A DNA stretch of 64,000 nucleotides from Pseudoalteromonas sp049257235 (GCF_049257235.1 NZ_JBMMUF010000005.1:241568-305567); one strand, 5' to 3'; shown: positions 36,375 to 45,687, counted from the first letter of the stretch. The notes: a model not told the origin generated them from the letters alone. Numbers and translations: made by a program.

Positions 36375-36845
36375 ATGCATCCAAATCGCCATACCATCGC
36401 CCTTGGAGGCTTAATAGCCACCGTCTTATTTTTTGTAATACTGATCATATTAGCGCTGTGGGCGTACCCACAATACAAAGTGTATAAGCTTGAAATGAAC
36501 GGTATTGCAGCACTTAAAGAAGCCGAATGGAGCAAGCAAATTCTCATTGAAGAAGCGAAAGCTAGAGAACAAGCTGCCCTAATGCAGGCAAAAGCACGTG
36601 TCACGTTAGCGCAAGCCGAAGGTGAGGCAAAAATTGTTCAGGCTAAAGCTGAAGGCCAAGCAGATATTGAGCGAGCCAAAGCCGCAGCAGAGGCGAATAA
36701 AATCATTGGTGAGTCACTGAAAAACAACGAGCAATACTTGCGTTACATTTGGATAAAAGGCTTGCAAGAAGGTTCTGGTGAGCGCATTTATATCCCAACA
36801 GAAGCAGGCTTACCAATACTTGAAGCGGGCAAAGCGGGCAGTTAA
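36375..36845 (+). CDS. Short membrane-anchored coiled-coil protein (SPFH-like C-terminal region only)
   Basis: A 156-residue protein: one N-terminal membrane helix (about residues 9-31, LIATVLFFVILIILALWAYPQY), then an Ala/Glu/Lys-rich helix from about 45 to 115 with near-repeats (AKARVTLAQAEGEAKIVQAKAEGQADIERAKAA is split here as AKARVTLAQAEGEA and AKAEGQADIERAKAA). The tail LKNNEQYLRYIWIKGLQ and GERIYIPTEAGLPILEAGK resembles the end of band-7/SPFH membrane protease regulators, but the SPFH domain itself is absent. The ATG at 36375 has GAGGGA upstream. Function unknown. Confidence 0.7.
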   Translation: MHPNRHTIALGGLIATVLFFVILIILALWAYPQYKVYKLEMNGIAALKEAEWSKQILIEEAKAREQAALMQAKARVTLAQAEGEAKIVQAKAEGQADIERAKAAAEANKIIGESLKNNEQYLRYIWIKGLQEGSGERIYIPTEAGLPILEAGKAGS

Positions 36846-36864
36846 ATCATAAAGCGTTTTTACT

Positions 36865-36885
36865 GGCGGTAATATACCGCCTTTT
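36865..36885 (+). terminator. Terminator after the SPFH-like gene
   Basis: GGCGGTA-ATA-TACCGCC is a perfect 7-bp stem followed by TTTT, 20 bases after the stop codon at 36845. Confidence 0.82.
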
Positions 36886-37041
36886 CCCACTGTAGAAACA
36901 CCTGATTAATATACAAAAAAACCACCAAAAAACATCTATTTTGCTCCTTTACTTACGCTTTGTTGAGCTATAGTTGAATGTACTAACTTCACGCTATCGA
37001 AGATACATCAACAGCGCTTTGTGCGCCTAAGAGGTTCACCC

Positions 37042-38682
37042 ATGCTCTTGAACTTGGACAACTATTCTATTCGTATAAAAATAGCGGCTCCCTTATCGTT
37101 AGTAACTCTACTACTTCTCTTAATTAGTATGCTGAGCTTTCGCAACGCAAGCTCATTGATAAACGAGTTATCTTTAGTATCAGACAATTATGTGCACTCT
37201 ATTTCAAAGAGTATTAACGCCGACCGCGACCTTTACCAAGCCCTTGCCGCCACACAAAATCTTATGTTACTCAAAGGCGATGGAAAGCAAAGTCAGTATC
37301 AGCAAGATTATGAGGAAAATGCGCAGCAGGCCTACGACCGCATGCAAAGTGTGATGGATATATTTGCAGATGATCCCCGCATTCAAGCTGCAACAAAGAA
37401 CTTTAAACGCGATTTTAACGCATGGAAAAATGCGAGCTCGGCACTGTTCACATTGGTTGATAACCAAGGCGTTGATGCTGCCATCGCACACAACAATACC
37501 AAAGTGATGCCGGCTTTCGATACGCTGCGTGACTACTATGACAATGTCGGCGAAACCCTCTTAACCATGACCGATGAAAACTCCCAAAACGCACAAGCCC
37601 ATAATAGCTCTCAAAACTCCGTTTTAATCTTCATAACACTCATGACGCTTGCGGTGTGCATAGCAAGTATTGTGTTAGCGCCGAGGCTTATTACCAACCG
37701 AATTAAGAAAGTCAGTGACCGTATCAATGATATTTGCGATGGCGATGGCGACTTAACCCACCGCTTAGATACGTCAGGTAAAGATGAGATAACCGCGCTA
37801 TCAACCTCGTTTAACAAACTCATTGATAATATTCACGCACTCGTGAGCGATATTAGCAAAGAGTCTCAGGCGCTCAATCAGGCTGTTACCACTTTAGGCG
37901 GTATATCTCACACCAGCGAGCAAACATCAGATGAGCAAAATCAAAAACTTGATTTGGTTGCTACCGCCATTACACAAATGTCGCATGCTGTTCATGAAAT
38001 TGCCTCTAACACGCAAACCGCATTATCAGAAACACAACAAGTTCAAACCCATTGTATCAATACCAGTCATGTAGTTGATGAATCCTTGGCAAAAGTGAGT
38101 CACTTGTCACAGTCCATGCAAAGTGCCAGTGAAGTGATTAAAACGCTCGCAAATGAGTCCAAAAATATTGCTCAAGTACTTGATGTAATTCGTGAAATAG
38201 CAGAGCAAACAAACTTGCTCGCGCTTAATGCGGCAATTGAGGCTGCCCGTGCTGGTGAACAAGGACGAGGCTTTGCGGTTGTTGCCGATGAAGTACGAAC
38301 CCTTGCTAGTCGTACCCAAAACTCTACACAAGACATTCAGAAAATGGTACAAGATCTGGAACGCGGTGTTATCCAAGCAGTTGAGGCCATTGAAGGCGGT
38401 AATGCTGCTGTATTGGGTGTAGAAGAGCTATCAGATAAAACAAAAAGCGTGTTAGAAGAGATGCGAGGCGCGGTTGAAGTCGCTAATGACATGATTTATC
38501 AAATTGCCACAGCGACCGAAGAGCAAAGCTCAGTGGTCGATGATGTGACAGCTAACGTAAATGAGTTAAAATCGCTGACCCATACAGCGCTCGAGCAAGT
38601 GTCACAAACACGTGATGAAGCCAATGGTATTGAAACCATTTCGTCTGATCTTGTTCGTTGCGTGAATAGTTTTAAATTATGA
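37042..38682 (+). CDS. Methyl-accepting chemotaxis protein
   Basis: A 546-residue chemoreceptor from the ATG at 37042, which has AGAGG upstream (a GTG frame start at 37021 is less likely). TM1 is about residues 14-32. A periplasmic helical-bundle-like sensor covers about 35-190, TM2 about 195-215 (VLIFITLMTLAVCIASIVLA) and HAMP about 216-270. The signalling hairpin tip is EIAEQTNLLALNAAIEAARA, then GEQGRGFAVVADEVRTLASRTQ. It lacks a C-terminal CheR-binding pentapeptide. The ligand is unknown. Followed by the GGDEF gene with a 36-base gap. Confidence 0.93.
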   Translation: MLLNLDNYSIRIKIAAPLSLVTLLLLLISMLSFRNASSLINELSLVSDNYVHSISKSINADRDLYQALAATQNLMLLKGDGKQSQYQQDYEENAQQAYDRMQSVMDIFADDPRIQAATKNFKRDFNAWKNASSALFTLVDNQGVDAAIAHNNTKVMPAFDTLRDYYDNVGETLLTMTDENSQNAQAHNSSQNSVLIFITLMTLAVCIASIVLAPRLITNRIKKVSDRINDICDGDGDLTHRLDTSGKDEITALSTSFNKLIDNIHALVSDISKESQALNQAVTTLGGISHTSEQTSDEQNQKLDLVATAITQMSHAVHEIASNTQTALSETQQVQTHCINTSHVVDESLAKVSHLSQSMQSASEVIKTLANESKNIAQVLDVIREIAEQTNLLALNAAIEAARAGEQGRGFAVVADEVRTLASRTQNSTQDIQKMVQDLERGVIQAVEAIEGGNAAVLGVEELSDKTKSVLEEMRGAVEVANDMIYQIATATEEQSSVVDDVTANVNELKSLTHTALEQVSQTRDEANGIETISSDLVRCVNSFKL

Positions 38683-38718
38683 TAGTGCCTGTGTTTTTGA
38701 TTTACCTAGAGCGACGGT

Positions 38719-39681
38719 ATGACGATGACTGAACCAGCCTTGCCTGATAACGAAGAAGAGCGCATTGCTGCAGTACAACTTCTCAAATTATTGGACACTC
38801 CCGCAGAGGAGCGCTTTGACCGTATTACGCGTATTGCCAAACACATGTTTGGCGTTCAGATTTCGGTTATCAGTTTAGTAGACACTAACCGCCAGTGGTT
38901 CAAATCCAAGCAAGGATTAGATGTTGAAGAAACCCCTCGCTCTATGTCGTTTTGTGGTCATGCCATCAACCAAGATGACCCATTGGTGATCCCAGATGCC
39001 CTCATGGACGCTCGATTTCTTGATAACCCGCTGGTAACGGGTGAACCCTTTATACGATTTTATGCGGGCTGCCCTTTACATGCTCCAGGAGGGTTCCGGG
39101 TGGGCACACTGTGTTTAATTGATACGCGCCCGAGGCTGCTCACAGAAAAAGACATTGATATGCTAAAAGAGCTTGCGTTAATGGTGGAACATGAGCTCGA
39201 AGCAACAACCAAAATTACATTGGATGCGCTTACAAGCATTAGTAATCGCCGAGGCTTCGAAATGCTCGCACAGCACAGTTTAGCCTATTGCCAAAGGGAG
39301 CAGCGCAATGCCTGTTTGCTGTATTTGGATTTAGACAACTTTAAGGTCATTAATGATACCTGTGGCCATCATGTTGGCGACCAAGTACTCAAAGACTTTG
39401 CCGTGTTACTTAGCCAGTCATTTCGTGCCTCTGATGTGTTTGCGCGCTTAGGTGGCGATGAGTTCGTTGTACTATTCACCAGTATTGACGAGACCAAGAT
39501 TGAAGAGCTTGTGGCCCGCTTAGAGCAGGGTGTGAAGAATTACAATGCCAAACACCAAGGTGAATTTGTATTGGAATACAGTATTGGCTATGCCCAATTT
39601 ACAGGTGAGCAAAGCCTTGAAGAACTCATTCACACTGCAGATACACGCATGTATTCAGATAAAGAGAAAAAAATAAGCTAG
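38719..39681 (+). CDS. GAF-GGDEF diguanylate cyclase
   Basis: A 320-residue soluble protein. A GAF domain (about residues 25-160) shows AKHMFGVQISVISLVDTNRQWF, SFCGHAI and FYAGCPLHAPGGFRVGTLCLID, the cytoplasmic GAF variety that often senses small molecules or redox state. The GGDEF domain (about 165-318) carries RLGGDEFVVLF, so cyclic-di-GMP synthesis is expected. An RxxD inhibitory site (RASD) lies five residues before GGDEF, so product feedback inhibition is likely. It is next to a chemoreceptor and a convergent periplasmic binding protein. Confidence 0.92.
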   Translation: MTMTEPALPDNEEERIAAVQLLKLLDTPAEERFDRITRIAKHMFGVQISVISLVDTNRQWFKSKQGLDVEETPRSMSFCGHAINQDDPLVIPDALMDARFLDNPLVTGEPFIRFYAGCPLHAPGGFRVGTLCLIDTRPRLLTEKDIDMLKELALMVEHELEATTKITLDALTSISNRRGFEMLAQHSLAYCQREQRNACLLYLDLDNFKVINDTCGHHVGDQVLKDFAVLLSQSFRASDVFARLGGDEFVVLFTSIDETKIEELVARLEQGVKNYNAKHQGEFVLEYSIGYAQFTGEQSLEELIHTADTRMYSDKEKKIS

Positions 39682-39708
39682 CGTCAGAGATGACTGAAAA
39701 ACGCTAGC
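39677..39708. terminator. Inverted repeat between convergent genes
   Basis: GCTAGCGT and ACGCTAGC form a perfect 8-bp stem with a 16-base loop, overlapping the stop of the cyclase gene. Weak tails on both sides; probably a bidirectional transcription end. Confidence 0.5.
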
Positions 39709-39716
39709 CGATTTGC

Positions 39717-40751
39717 CTAATTATTGGACAGTGACTCAACATTACCTTGCGGTTGCTGATCTGGCTTTGTGCAGTGCTGCGTAATATCAGCGCTGCAATA
39801 ATGAAACGGCAGATAATAATGCTCTTGGCTCGGAGCAGTCCCATCTTTGAGGTAGGCATACATTAGCTCAGCACTTTTACGCCCCATCTCAAATGGGTCT
39901 TGGCCAATGTTGATACTCGATAATCCCTGTGCCAGCGCTTCAAGCTGCACAGCTTCAGTATCAGCTGAGACTACCACTAGCTGTTGGTCAGCAATACGTT
40001 GCTTGAATGGCGTCATGGCTTGAATATATCCAAGATTAAACTGCGCAAAGCCCGCCACAGCCAAAAATATCGGCGCTTGCTCATCATTCGCCATCGTCAA
40101 TAACTGCTCGAGTGCCTTGTCGCGCTGACCCAGTGTATATAAAGGGCATCGAGGATGCTCTACCCAACCTTTTCTGCCATCAAGTTTATCCTCGGCATTG
40201 CCAGATAGCGCATAACGTACGCCCTTTATACGCTCGTTCAAATTCGGGGTAGTCGGGTGTCCAGACTGAATGCAAATACTCTGAGTTTCCTCACCCTTAT
40301 ATGCTTTCGCTGCTTCTGCCAACGCTACGCCAAAATCGAAATTGTTCGTGCCCACATACGCTAAGCGGAAATGTGCATGCTGGGGCAGTAAATCCGAATC
40401 AAACGTAATCACTGGCACCCCTTGTCTTTGTGCCGTTAGCAACACTCGCGAAGCCAGAAAATCCGAGTCTGTAGTAGAAACCAATAAGCCATCAATGCCT
40501 TTGTCGAGTAACTCTTCGATGATGAGGGCTTGTGTGCGCACGTCTTGATAGTCATCTGAGCCATCATAAATACAGGTTACGTCTGGATATTTACTGGCAA
40601 AGACCTGACAACCCTCAAATGACTTTTGATAGAAAGTATCATTTTTAGTCTTGCCAACGATCGCCAGAGTCATTTGGGCAACACTTTGCGAGCTAAACAT
40701 GACACTCGCAACAATGCCCAACAGTAAAACTAAGCGCGATAAAACGAACAT
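39717..40751 (-). CDS. Orphan periplasmic sugar-binding-type protein
   Basis: A 344-residue protein with signal peptide (LVLLLGIVASVMFSSQSVAQ) and a type I periplasmic-binding fold of the ribose/TorT/LuxP class (Peripla_BP_4-like): MTLAIVGKTKNDTFYQKSFEGCQVFA, LLDKGIDGLLVSTTDSD, GVPVITFDSDLLPQ, YVGTNNFDFGVALAEAA, and DQQLVVVSADTEAV. Internal cysteines (for example CQVFASKYPDVTC, about residues 49-61) probably form a disulfide. No ABC permease or ATPase is adjacent, so it may present a ligand to a sensor rather than a transporter. That is inference. Confidence 0.8.
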   Translation of the reverse strand: MFVLSRLVLLLGIVASVMFSSQSVAQMTLAIVGKTKNDTFYQKSFEGCQVFASKYPDVTCIYDGSDDYQDVRTQALIIEELLDKGIDGLLVSTTDSDFLASRVLLTAQRQGVPVITFDSDLLPQHAHFRLAYVGTNNFDFGVALAEAAKAYKGEETQSICIQSGHPTTPNLNERIKGVRYALSGNAEDKLDGRKGWVEHPRCPLYTLGQRDKALEQLLTMANDEQAPIFLAVAGFAQFNLGYIQAMTPFKQRIADQQLVVVSADTEAVQLEALAQGLSSINIGQDPFEMGRKSAELMYAYLKDGTAPSQEHYYLPFHYCSADITQHCTKPDQQPQGNVESLSNN

Positions 40752-41164
40752 GTGATTATGTGTATCCTGATAGCAAGTGAAATACTCACGGGTTGTAGTT
40801 TAGTATCCCATTTATGGTAAAAAAATGTAAACAAATTATCTAAAACCACGCCTAAAATAACACTTAAAGCGTACTCCTGCGGCTAAAAACCCGCTATCTT
40901 TTAAAGACTCAACAGAAAAACCAATAAAAAAGGATGGGTAACTTTAAACTGTCGGACTACTGCGATAAAAAATAAAAACTATAAAATTTAATAGGTTATG
41001 AACCCACAATACATCCAACCACAACCAAAAGTCGCAATATGTCATATCAATGTCGCATAAGGACAAGATTTACCCTGCATTTTGTAACTATTGTGTAAAG
41101 TCACAGTTAAAACGTGGTCTCTAGAACACTAGCTGCAACCGTTCAACACACATGGTATGAGAAT
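40752..41164. promoter_or_regulatory. Intergenic region upstream of the TonB-dependent receptor, possible operator
   Basis: This AT-rich 413-base gap separates the divergent binding-protein and receptor genes. Two direct copies of GTCGCA(a)TA at 41031-41039 and 41052-41059 are 21 bases apart, about two helical turns. ATATG-T-CATAT (41037-41047) lies partly between them. This could be a regulator site for the receptor gene. No riboswitch-like structure or small gene was recognised. Promoter boxes were not clear enough to call. Confidence 0.35.
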
Positions 41165-43717
41165 ATGAAAGCACAGGCGATTAGCACACAAAAATTATTA
41201 TTAGCGAGTCTTGTTTATGCTGCTTTACATCAAGGTCAAGCGTCGGCAGAAGAAACACAAAGAGCTCCAGAGGAACGCACTTTGGAAACCATTACGGTTA
41301 CCTCTTTGAAACGAACTCAATCTCTCAATGAAGTCCCCATCTCCGTTTCTGCGGTAAACGCAGAGAAACTTGAAAACTCAGGCATTGAACGCCTTGAAGA
41401 TTTATCTGGATACATTCCGAACTTTAAAATTGCCCGCGACTCTATTGCCGACCGTATTAACATTCGCGGTATGCAATCGGGCAACCTAGCAGGTTTTGAG
41501 CAATCGGTAGGTACTTTCGTAAATGGTGTGTATCGCGGACGTGGTGTGCAATCTCGATTCTCATTCCTTGACGTTGAACGCGTGGAGGTAATGCGTGGTC
41601 CACAAAGTATCTTATTTGGTAAAAACACCGTGGCTGGAGCGCTCAATATTACCACCGCTCGACCAGATGAAGAATTTAATGGGCGCGTTTCAGCAAGTTA
41701 TAACCCAACGCATGACCAAACCGAACTAAGCGGCATGATTACCGGTGCCCTCAGCGATGATGTTCGCGCACGTGCCTTTGTGTTATCGCGTGAAATGGAA
41801 GAAGGCTGGTTACACAATAACTTCTATGATCAAGGCGGTCCGCTCAGCGACGAATTAATGGGTCGTTTCACCCTAGAGTGGGATGCTGGTGACAACACGC
41901 TTGTGACAGTGATGCTCGAATCAAGCGAGTTCGAATTTGACGCCTTCCCACACGGTACACGACAAGCGGGCCCTATTGCCGCTTTTGGTGCGATAGAAAG
42001 CTACACCGAAGCGAATATCGGTAATACTCATCCTGTACTCAATTTTGGTTCTTCGCAACGAATGGATGGCGACTCTGACGAGTTCTCAATTACCAGTGAA
42101 ACCCAGTTCGACCAAGGTACGCTTACGGTAACTGGCGGTTACTCAGCGTATCAATTTGAGCGTAGCTTAGACGCTGATTACTCAGCGCTGGATGGTATCC
42201 GTTTTAACGACAGTGAAGATTTCAGCCAAACCAGCTTAGAAGTGCGCTTCGCCTCAAACACCGGCGGTGATTTCGAATACATGACTGGCCTATATTGGCA
42301 AACTCAAGACCTGAAGGTAGATGGTTTATCATTATTCAACATTCCTACCCTTCAGCAAGTATTGCTTGGCGGTTGTACTGCTGGCGTGAATGCCTTTGGT
42401 GGCGATATCAACTCGGTGTATGTACCAGGTGATGTAGTGAGCACAGGTGTGGGTGTCATTGGCCTCGGCGGTCCAGCATCTTTACTCAACGCCTGCGGCA
42501 CAGCAGCCGCATTTGCAGGGATCCCTGATGGCGTTGGTCGTTACGCGCAGCTCAACCAAGACGCAGACACCTATGGCATTTTCGCCCAAGGTACATGGAA
42601 CATGACAGAAGACTTCCGTGCCACAGTCGGTTTACGCTATACCAAAGAAGATAAATCAGCTGACAAGGTAAGCTATGCTACTGATTTCACACCGAATAAC
42701 AAAACGCAAAGTACCACTCCTTGGGTTATTGCCGTTGCTGAACAGGTGGGTGAATTTAAAACACACAGTTTTACCTCGTCAGATCCGGGCATGAGCCGCA
42801 GTGAAAACTCATTAGACTGGTCAGTAAATTTACAGTACGACGTGAACGACGACACGATGAGCTATGCTAATGCGAGCACAGGCTTTAAGTCAGGCGGTTT
42901 TAACTCGTTCTACATGCGCAGTCCACAAGGTGCTGACTCAAACGACGTAGCGTTCGAAGAAGAAGACGTGATCGCCTTTGAAATTGGTGCCAAAACCACG
43001 CTGTTTGATGGTGTGGCCGATGTGAATATTGCCGCCTTCCACTCAACGTTTGATGACATTCAAGTAGCCGTATTCAGTGGTAACACCACGTTTGAAGTTA
43101 AAAACGCCGCAAAAGCGACATCATATGGTTTAGAAGTGGATGGTCGTTGGGCTGCAACTGAGTCATTGACTGTGACCGGTGCGCTAGGTCTTCTTAACTT
43201 CGAATACGATGACTTTGCGAACCAAGCGTGTACTAGCAACCAGTTCTTGTCTACTCGTGAAGCCTTGTATGCTGGCACCAATGATATCGGCCAAAAAATT
43301 GGCATTGCTATGGGCTACAACAACGCGGCCTGTGCGGCTTCGGGTGTGAACGACCTAAGTGGTAAAACTGCCTCAAATGCACCTGATATGACTGCCTCGT
43401 TAGTGTTCAATCACATTGCTGATTTTGATAATTACGAGCTAGTGAGTAATCTTGATTTGAACTACCGCAGCTCGGTATATCGCGTAGATGACTTAGACCC
43501 AATCGGTAAAGAGCCATCAGAAACATTCGTCAATGCCAGCATTCGTCTGAACTCGCTTGAAAATGGTTGGTCGTTAACATTGATCGGCAAAAACCTGACA
43601 GATGTGGAGCACTTTGACTACATCAACGATGTGCCATTATTCGCAGGTGCGCATAACTTCATGCCACTAGCTGGTCGCAACTTCACCTTACGTTTCGACT
43701 ACGCCTTCGGCGAATAA
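41165..43717 (+). CDS. TonB-dependent outer-membrane receptor
   Basis: An 850-residue TonB-dependent receptor from the ATG at 41165; the frame begins 17 codons earlier but the signal peptide (KLLLASLVYAALHQGQASAE) favours this start. The TonB box region TLETITVTSLKRTQ is followed by the plug (about residues 45-160: EVPISVSAVNAEKLENSG, INIRGMQSG, VEVMRGPQSILFGKNTVAGALNI) and a 22-strand barrel ending in NFTLRFDYAF, with terminal FGE. Two Cys pairs occur in the predicted surface loops (CTAGV...NACG, and QACTSN...AACAASG). The substrate is unknown; it heads the cluster with the PpiC, HupE-like and DUF3604 genes. Confidence 0.92.
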   Translation: MKAQAISTQKLLLASLVYAALHQGQASAEETQRAPEERTLETITVTSLKRTQSLNEVPISVSAVNAEKLENSGIERLEDLSGYIPNFKIARDSIADRINIRGMQSGNLAGFEQSVGTFVNGVYRGRGVQSRFSFLDVERVEVMRGPQSILFGKNTVAGALNITTARPDEEFNGRVSASYNPTHDQTELSGMITGALSDDVRARAFVLSREMEEGWLHNNFYDQGGPLSDELMGRFTLEWDAGDNTLVTVMLESSEFEFDAFPHGTRQAGPIAAFGAIESYTEANIGNTHPVLNFGSSQRMDGDSDEFSITSETQFDQGTLTVTGGYSAYQFERSLDADYSALDGIRFNDSEDFSQTSLEVRFASNTGGDFEYMTGLYWQTQDLKVDGLSLFNIPTLQQVLLGGCTAGVNAFGGDINSVYVPGDVVSTGVGVIGLGGPASLLNACGTAAAFAGIPDGVGRYAQLNQDADTYGIFAQGTWNMTEDFRATVGLRYTKEDKSADKVSYATDFTPNNKTQSTTPWVIAVAEQVGEFKTHSFTSSDPGMSRSENSLDWSVNLQYDVNDDTMSYANASTGFKSGGFNSFYMRSPQGADSNDVAFEEEDVIAFEIGAKTTLFDGVADVNIAAFHSTFDDIQVAVFSGNTTFEVKNAAKATSYGLEVDGRWAATESLTVTGALGLLNFEYDDFANQACTSNQFLSTREALYAGTNDIGQKIGIAMGYNNAACAASGVNDLSGKTASNAPDMTASLVFNHIADFDNYELVSNLDLNYRSSVYRVDDLDPIGKEPSETFVNASIRLNSLENGWSLTLIGKNLTDVEHFDYINDVPLFAGAHNFMPLAGRNFTLRFDYAFGE

Positions 43718-43735
43718 TCCAATCCCACGCGAATA

Positions 43736-43773
43736 AGGTATGCAGTACACCATGTGCTGCATACCTATTTTTG
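43736..43773 (+). terminator. Terminator or attenuator after the receptor gene
   Basis: AGGTATGCAG-T-ACA, a short loop and TGT-G-CTGCATACCT give a 13-bp stem with one mismatch, followed by ATTTTTGTTTTT. The next gene begins only 20 bases later on the same strand, so partial read-through is possible and could set receptor-high, downstream-low expression. Confidence 0.8.
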
Positions 43774-43792
43774 TTTTTAAGAGTGAGATTTT

Positions 43793-44689
43793 ATGCACCC
43801 TATATTTCGCCAACCCCTGCTTCATTTTTTATGCATAGGCGCGTGTATTCTTGGCGCTTATGTTGCGTTGTCAGACTCACTATCTGGCGAGGATGAAAAT
43901 ACTATTGTCATTAACGACGAGCGCTTGGCTGTGTATCTGCAATTTCGCAACAAACGCTTCTCTCCAAGTCAAGCTAAGCAGCTTTTAGCTGAGCTTGATG
44001 AACAGCAGTTACAACTGCTTATAGATGATTACATCACCGAAGAGGTGCTTGTAAAAGAAGCGAATAAACTGGGCTTGGCAGATAATGATTTTGTTATTCG
44101 CCAGCGGCTGTTACAAAAAATGCAGTTCCTCAATCAAGGCTTTGTTAGCGACAGCCAAACCTTAAGCGAAGAGCAACTCAATGCCTATTATCAAAGCCAT
44201 AAATTTGAGTACGCCAAAAGCGCAGTGATGTCATTCAGCCACCTTTTTTGGTCAAAAGAAGGGGATGAAAAAGCCCAAAGGCAAAGCCTTGAAAAATTAC
44301 GCATATCACTGAATAACGAATCAGCCACAGCGAATGACACCACACAACTCGGTGAACTATTTGTGTTTAACCGCCACTATATTAGCCGTAGTGCCGATCA
44401 TGTTGCAGGGCATTTTGGCGAGCAGTTTGTTAACACTCTCAAACAGCAACAGCCGTTTACTCATAACTGGATAGGCCCGATTCAATCGGCTCATGGTTGG
44501 CACCTTGTGTATGTCACAGACTACCAAGATGCTTATGTACCAAGCCTTGATGAAGTGCGCCCATTAGTCACCCAAGATGCGATGGCTGCGGCGAGTAAAG
44601 CACGAGCAGATGCGCTGATTGATGACATTGTGGCAGGATATACAATTGTTGGCCTAGGTCAGAGTAGCGCTGTGGAGGCAACGCAGTGA
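43793..44689 (+). CDS. PpiC/parvulin-type peptidyl-prolyl isomerase, membrane-anchored
   Basis: A 298-residue extracytoplasmic protein with one N-terminal helix (LLHFLCIGACILGAYVALS, about residues 9-27), a SurA/PpiD-like chaperone segment (about 40-125: LLAELDEQQLQLLIDDYITEE) and a PpiC-type parvulin domain (about 135-270: MSFSHLFWS, LGELFVFN, WIGPIQSAHGWHLVYV). Whether it is a retained anchor or cleaved signal is unclear; there is no obvious AXA site. It probably assists folding of the receptor or partner protein encoded next to it. Its stop overlaps the HupE-like start (TGATG). Confidence 0.82.
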   Translation: MHPIFRQPLLHFLCIGACILGAYVALSDSLSGEDENTIVINDERLAVYLQFRNKRFSPSQAKQLLAELDEQQLQLLIDDYITEEVLVKEANKLGLADNDFVIRQRLLQKMQFLNQGFVSDSQTLSEEQLNAYYQSHKFEYAKSAVMSFSHLFWSKEGDEKAQRQSLEKLRISLNNESATANDTTQLGELFVFNRHYISRSADHVAGHFGEQFVNTLKQQQPFTHNWIGPIQSAHGWHLVYVTDYQDAYVPSLDEVRPLVTQDAMAAASKARADALIDDIVAGYTIVGLGQSSAVEATQ

Positions 44690-45687
44690 TGCGTATTATC
44701 AATGTCGTATTGCTGTTGCTCTTGAGTTTATGCGCCAACGCGCATGATGCGCGACCTATTGTTGTGCAAATTAATGAGCAAGGGCAGCACGTAAGTGTGA
44801 ATGTTAAAGCGCCAGCATCAATGACCCTTGCAGGATTTCCCGAGGTATTAATAGACGCCGGGTGCCAAATTCAGCATCAAGGTGGTTTACAACGCTATGC
44901 TGGAGAGTTTCGCAGCACTTACATCAGCCGCTGCGCACAGCCCATCGCGGGAGCCAAAGTAACCCTGCAATTCCCTGAAGCCAACCCGTCACTGTCGACT
45001 CTTATCAAGGTCTCTTTGCAAAGCACTGAGCAATACTCGCAGCTACTGAGCCCTGATGAGCAGAGCTGGACTATCCCCAAGCAAGAGCAAGCATTACATA
45101 TCGCAACCAGCTACATCCAAATGGGTATGATGCACATTTGGATGGGCTGGGATCACCTGTTGTTTGTGTTATGTCTTTTGCTTATAGCTAACAGTAACAA
45201 ACGCCTAATTTATACCATCACGGGTTTCACTATTGGTCATTCAATCACACTGATAGCCACCGTCATGCACTGGGTCAGTATGCCCATCGCCATAGCGGAA
45301 ATACTCATTGCTCTGAGCTTGCTGTTTTTAGCGGTGGAAATCGCCAAGCAACAGCATGACTCGTGGACCTATCGCTACCCGGTGATCATTGCAGCGCTAT
45401 TTGGTTTGCTCCATGGCTTTGGCTTTGCTTCCGTGTTAAGCGAGATTGGCCTGCCACAATTACACCTTGCCAGCGCCCTTGTAGCCTTCAATATTGGCAT
45501 TGAGCTTGGGCAAATTGCCTTTGTGCTCGTGGCGTTAGCAATTATCAAAATGGTGCCAAAACACGCACCTTCTTTTGTTCCTCGCAAACAGGGGATCAAT
45601 CCATTTGTTTACATTATTGGTGGCTTATCTGCATTTTGGTTTTTACAACGCAGCACCGACCTTTTCATTGGGGGACTGACACTATGA
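44689..45687 (+). CDS. HupE/UreJ-like membrane protein
   Basis: A 332-residue protein: signal peptide (IINVVLLLLLSLCANAHA-type, ending near ANAH), an extracytoplasmic domain of about 120 residues with Cys59 and Cys82 likely paired, and six or seven membrane helices from about residue 145. The HupE/UreJ-type motifs are MGMMHIWMGWDHLLFVLCLL (His149, Asp155, His156), GFTIGHSITL and GLLHGFGFASVL, which place His/Asp residues within the membrane as in Ni/Co permeases. The family includes putative nickel transporters, but this longer two-domain class is not characterised to my knowledge. Overlaps its neighbours by one and four bases. Confidence 0.83.
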   Translation: MRIINVVLLLLLSLCANAHDARPIVVQINEQGQHVSVNVKAPASMTLAGFPEVLIDAGCQIQHQGGLQRYAGEFRSTYISRCAQPIAGAKVTLQFPEANPSLSTLIKVSLQSTEQYSQLLSPDEQSWTIPKQEQALHIATSYIQMGMMHIWMGWDHLLFVLCLLLIANSNKRLIYTITGFTIGHSITLIATVMHWVSMPIAIAEILIALSLLFLAVEIAKQQHDSWTYRYPVIIAALFGLLHGFGFASVLSEIGLPQLHLASALVAFNIGIELGQIAFVLVALAIIKMVPKHAPSFVPRKQGINPFVYIIGGLSAFWFLQRSTDLFIGGLTL

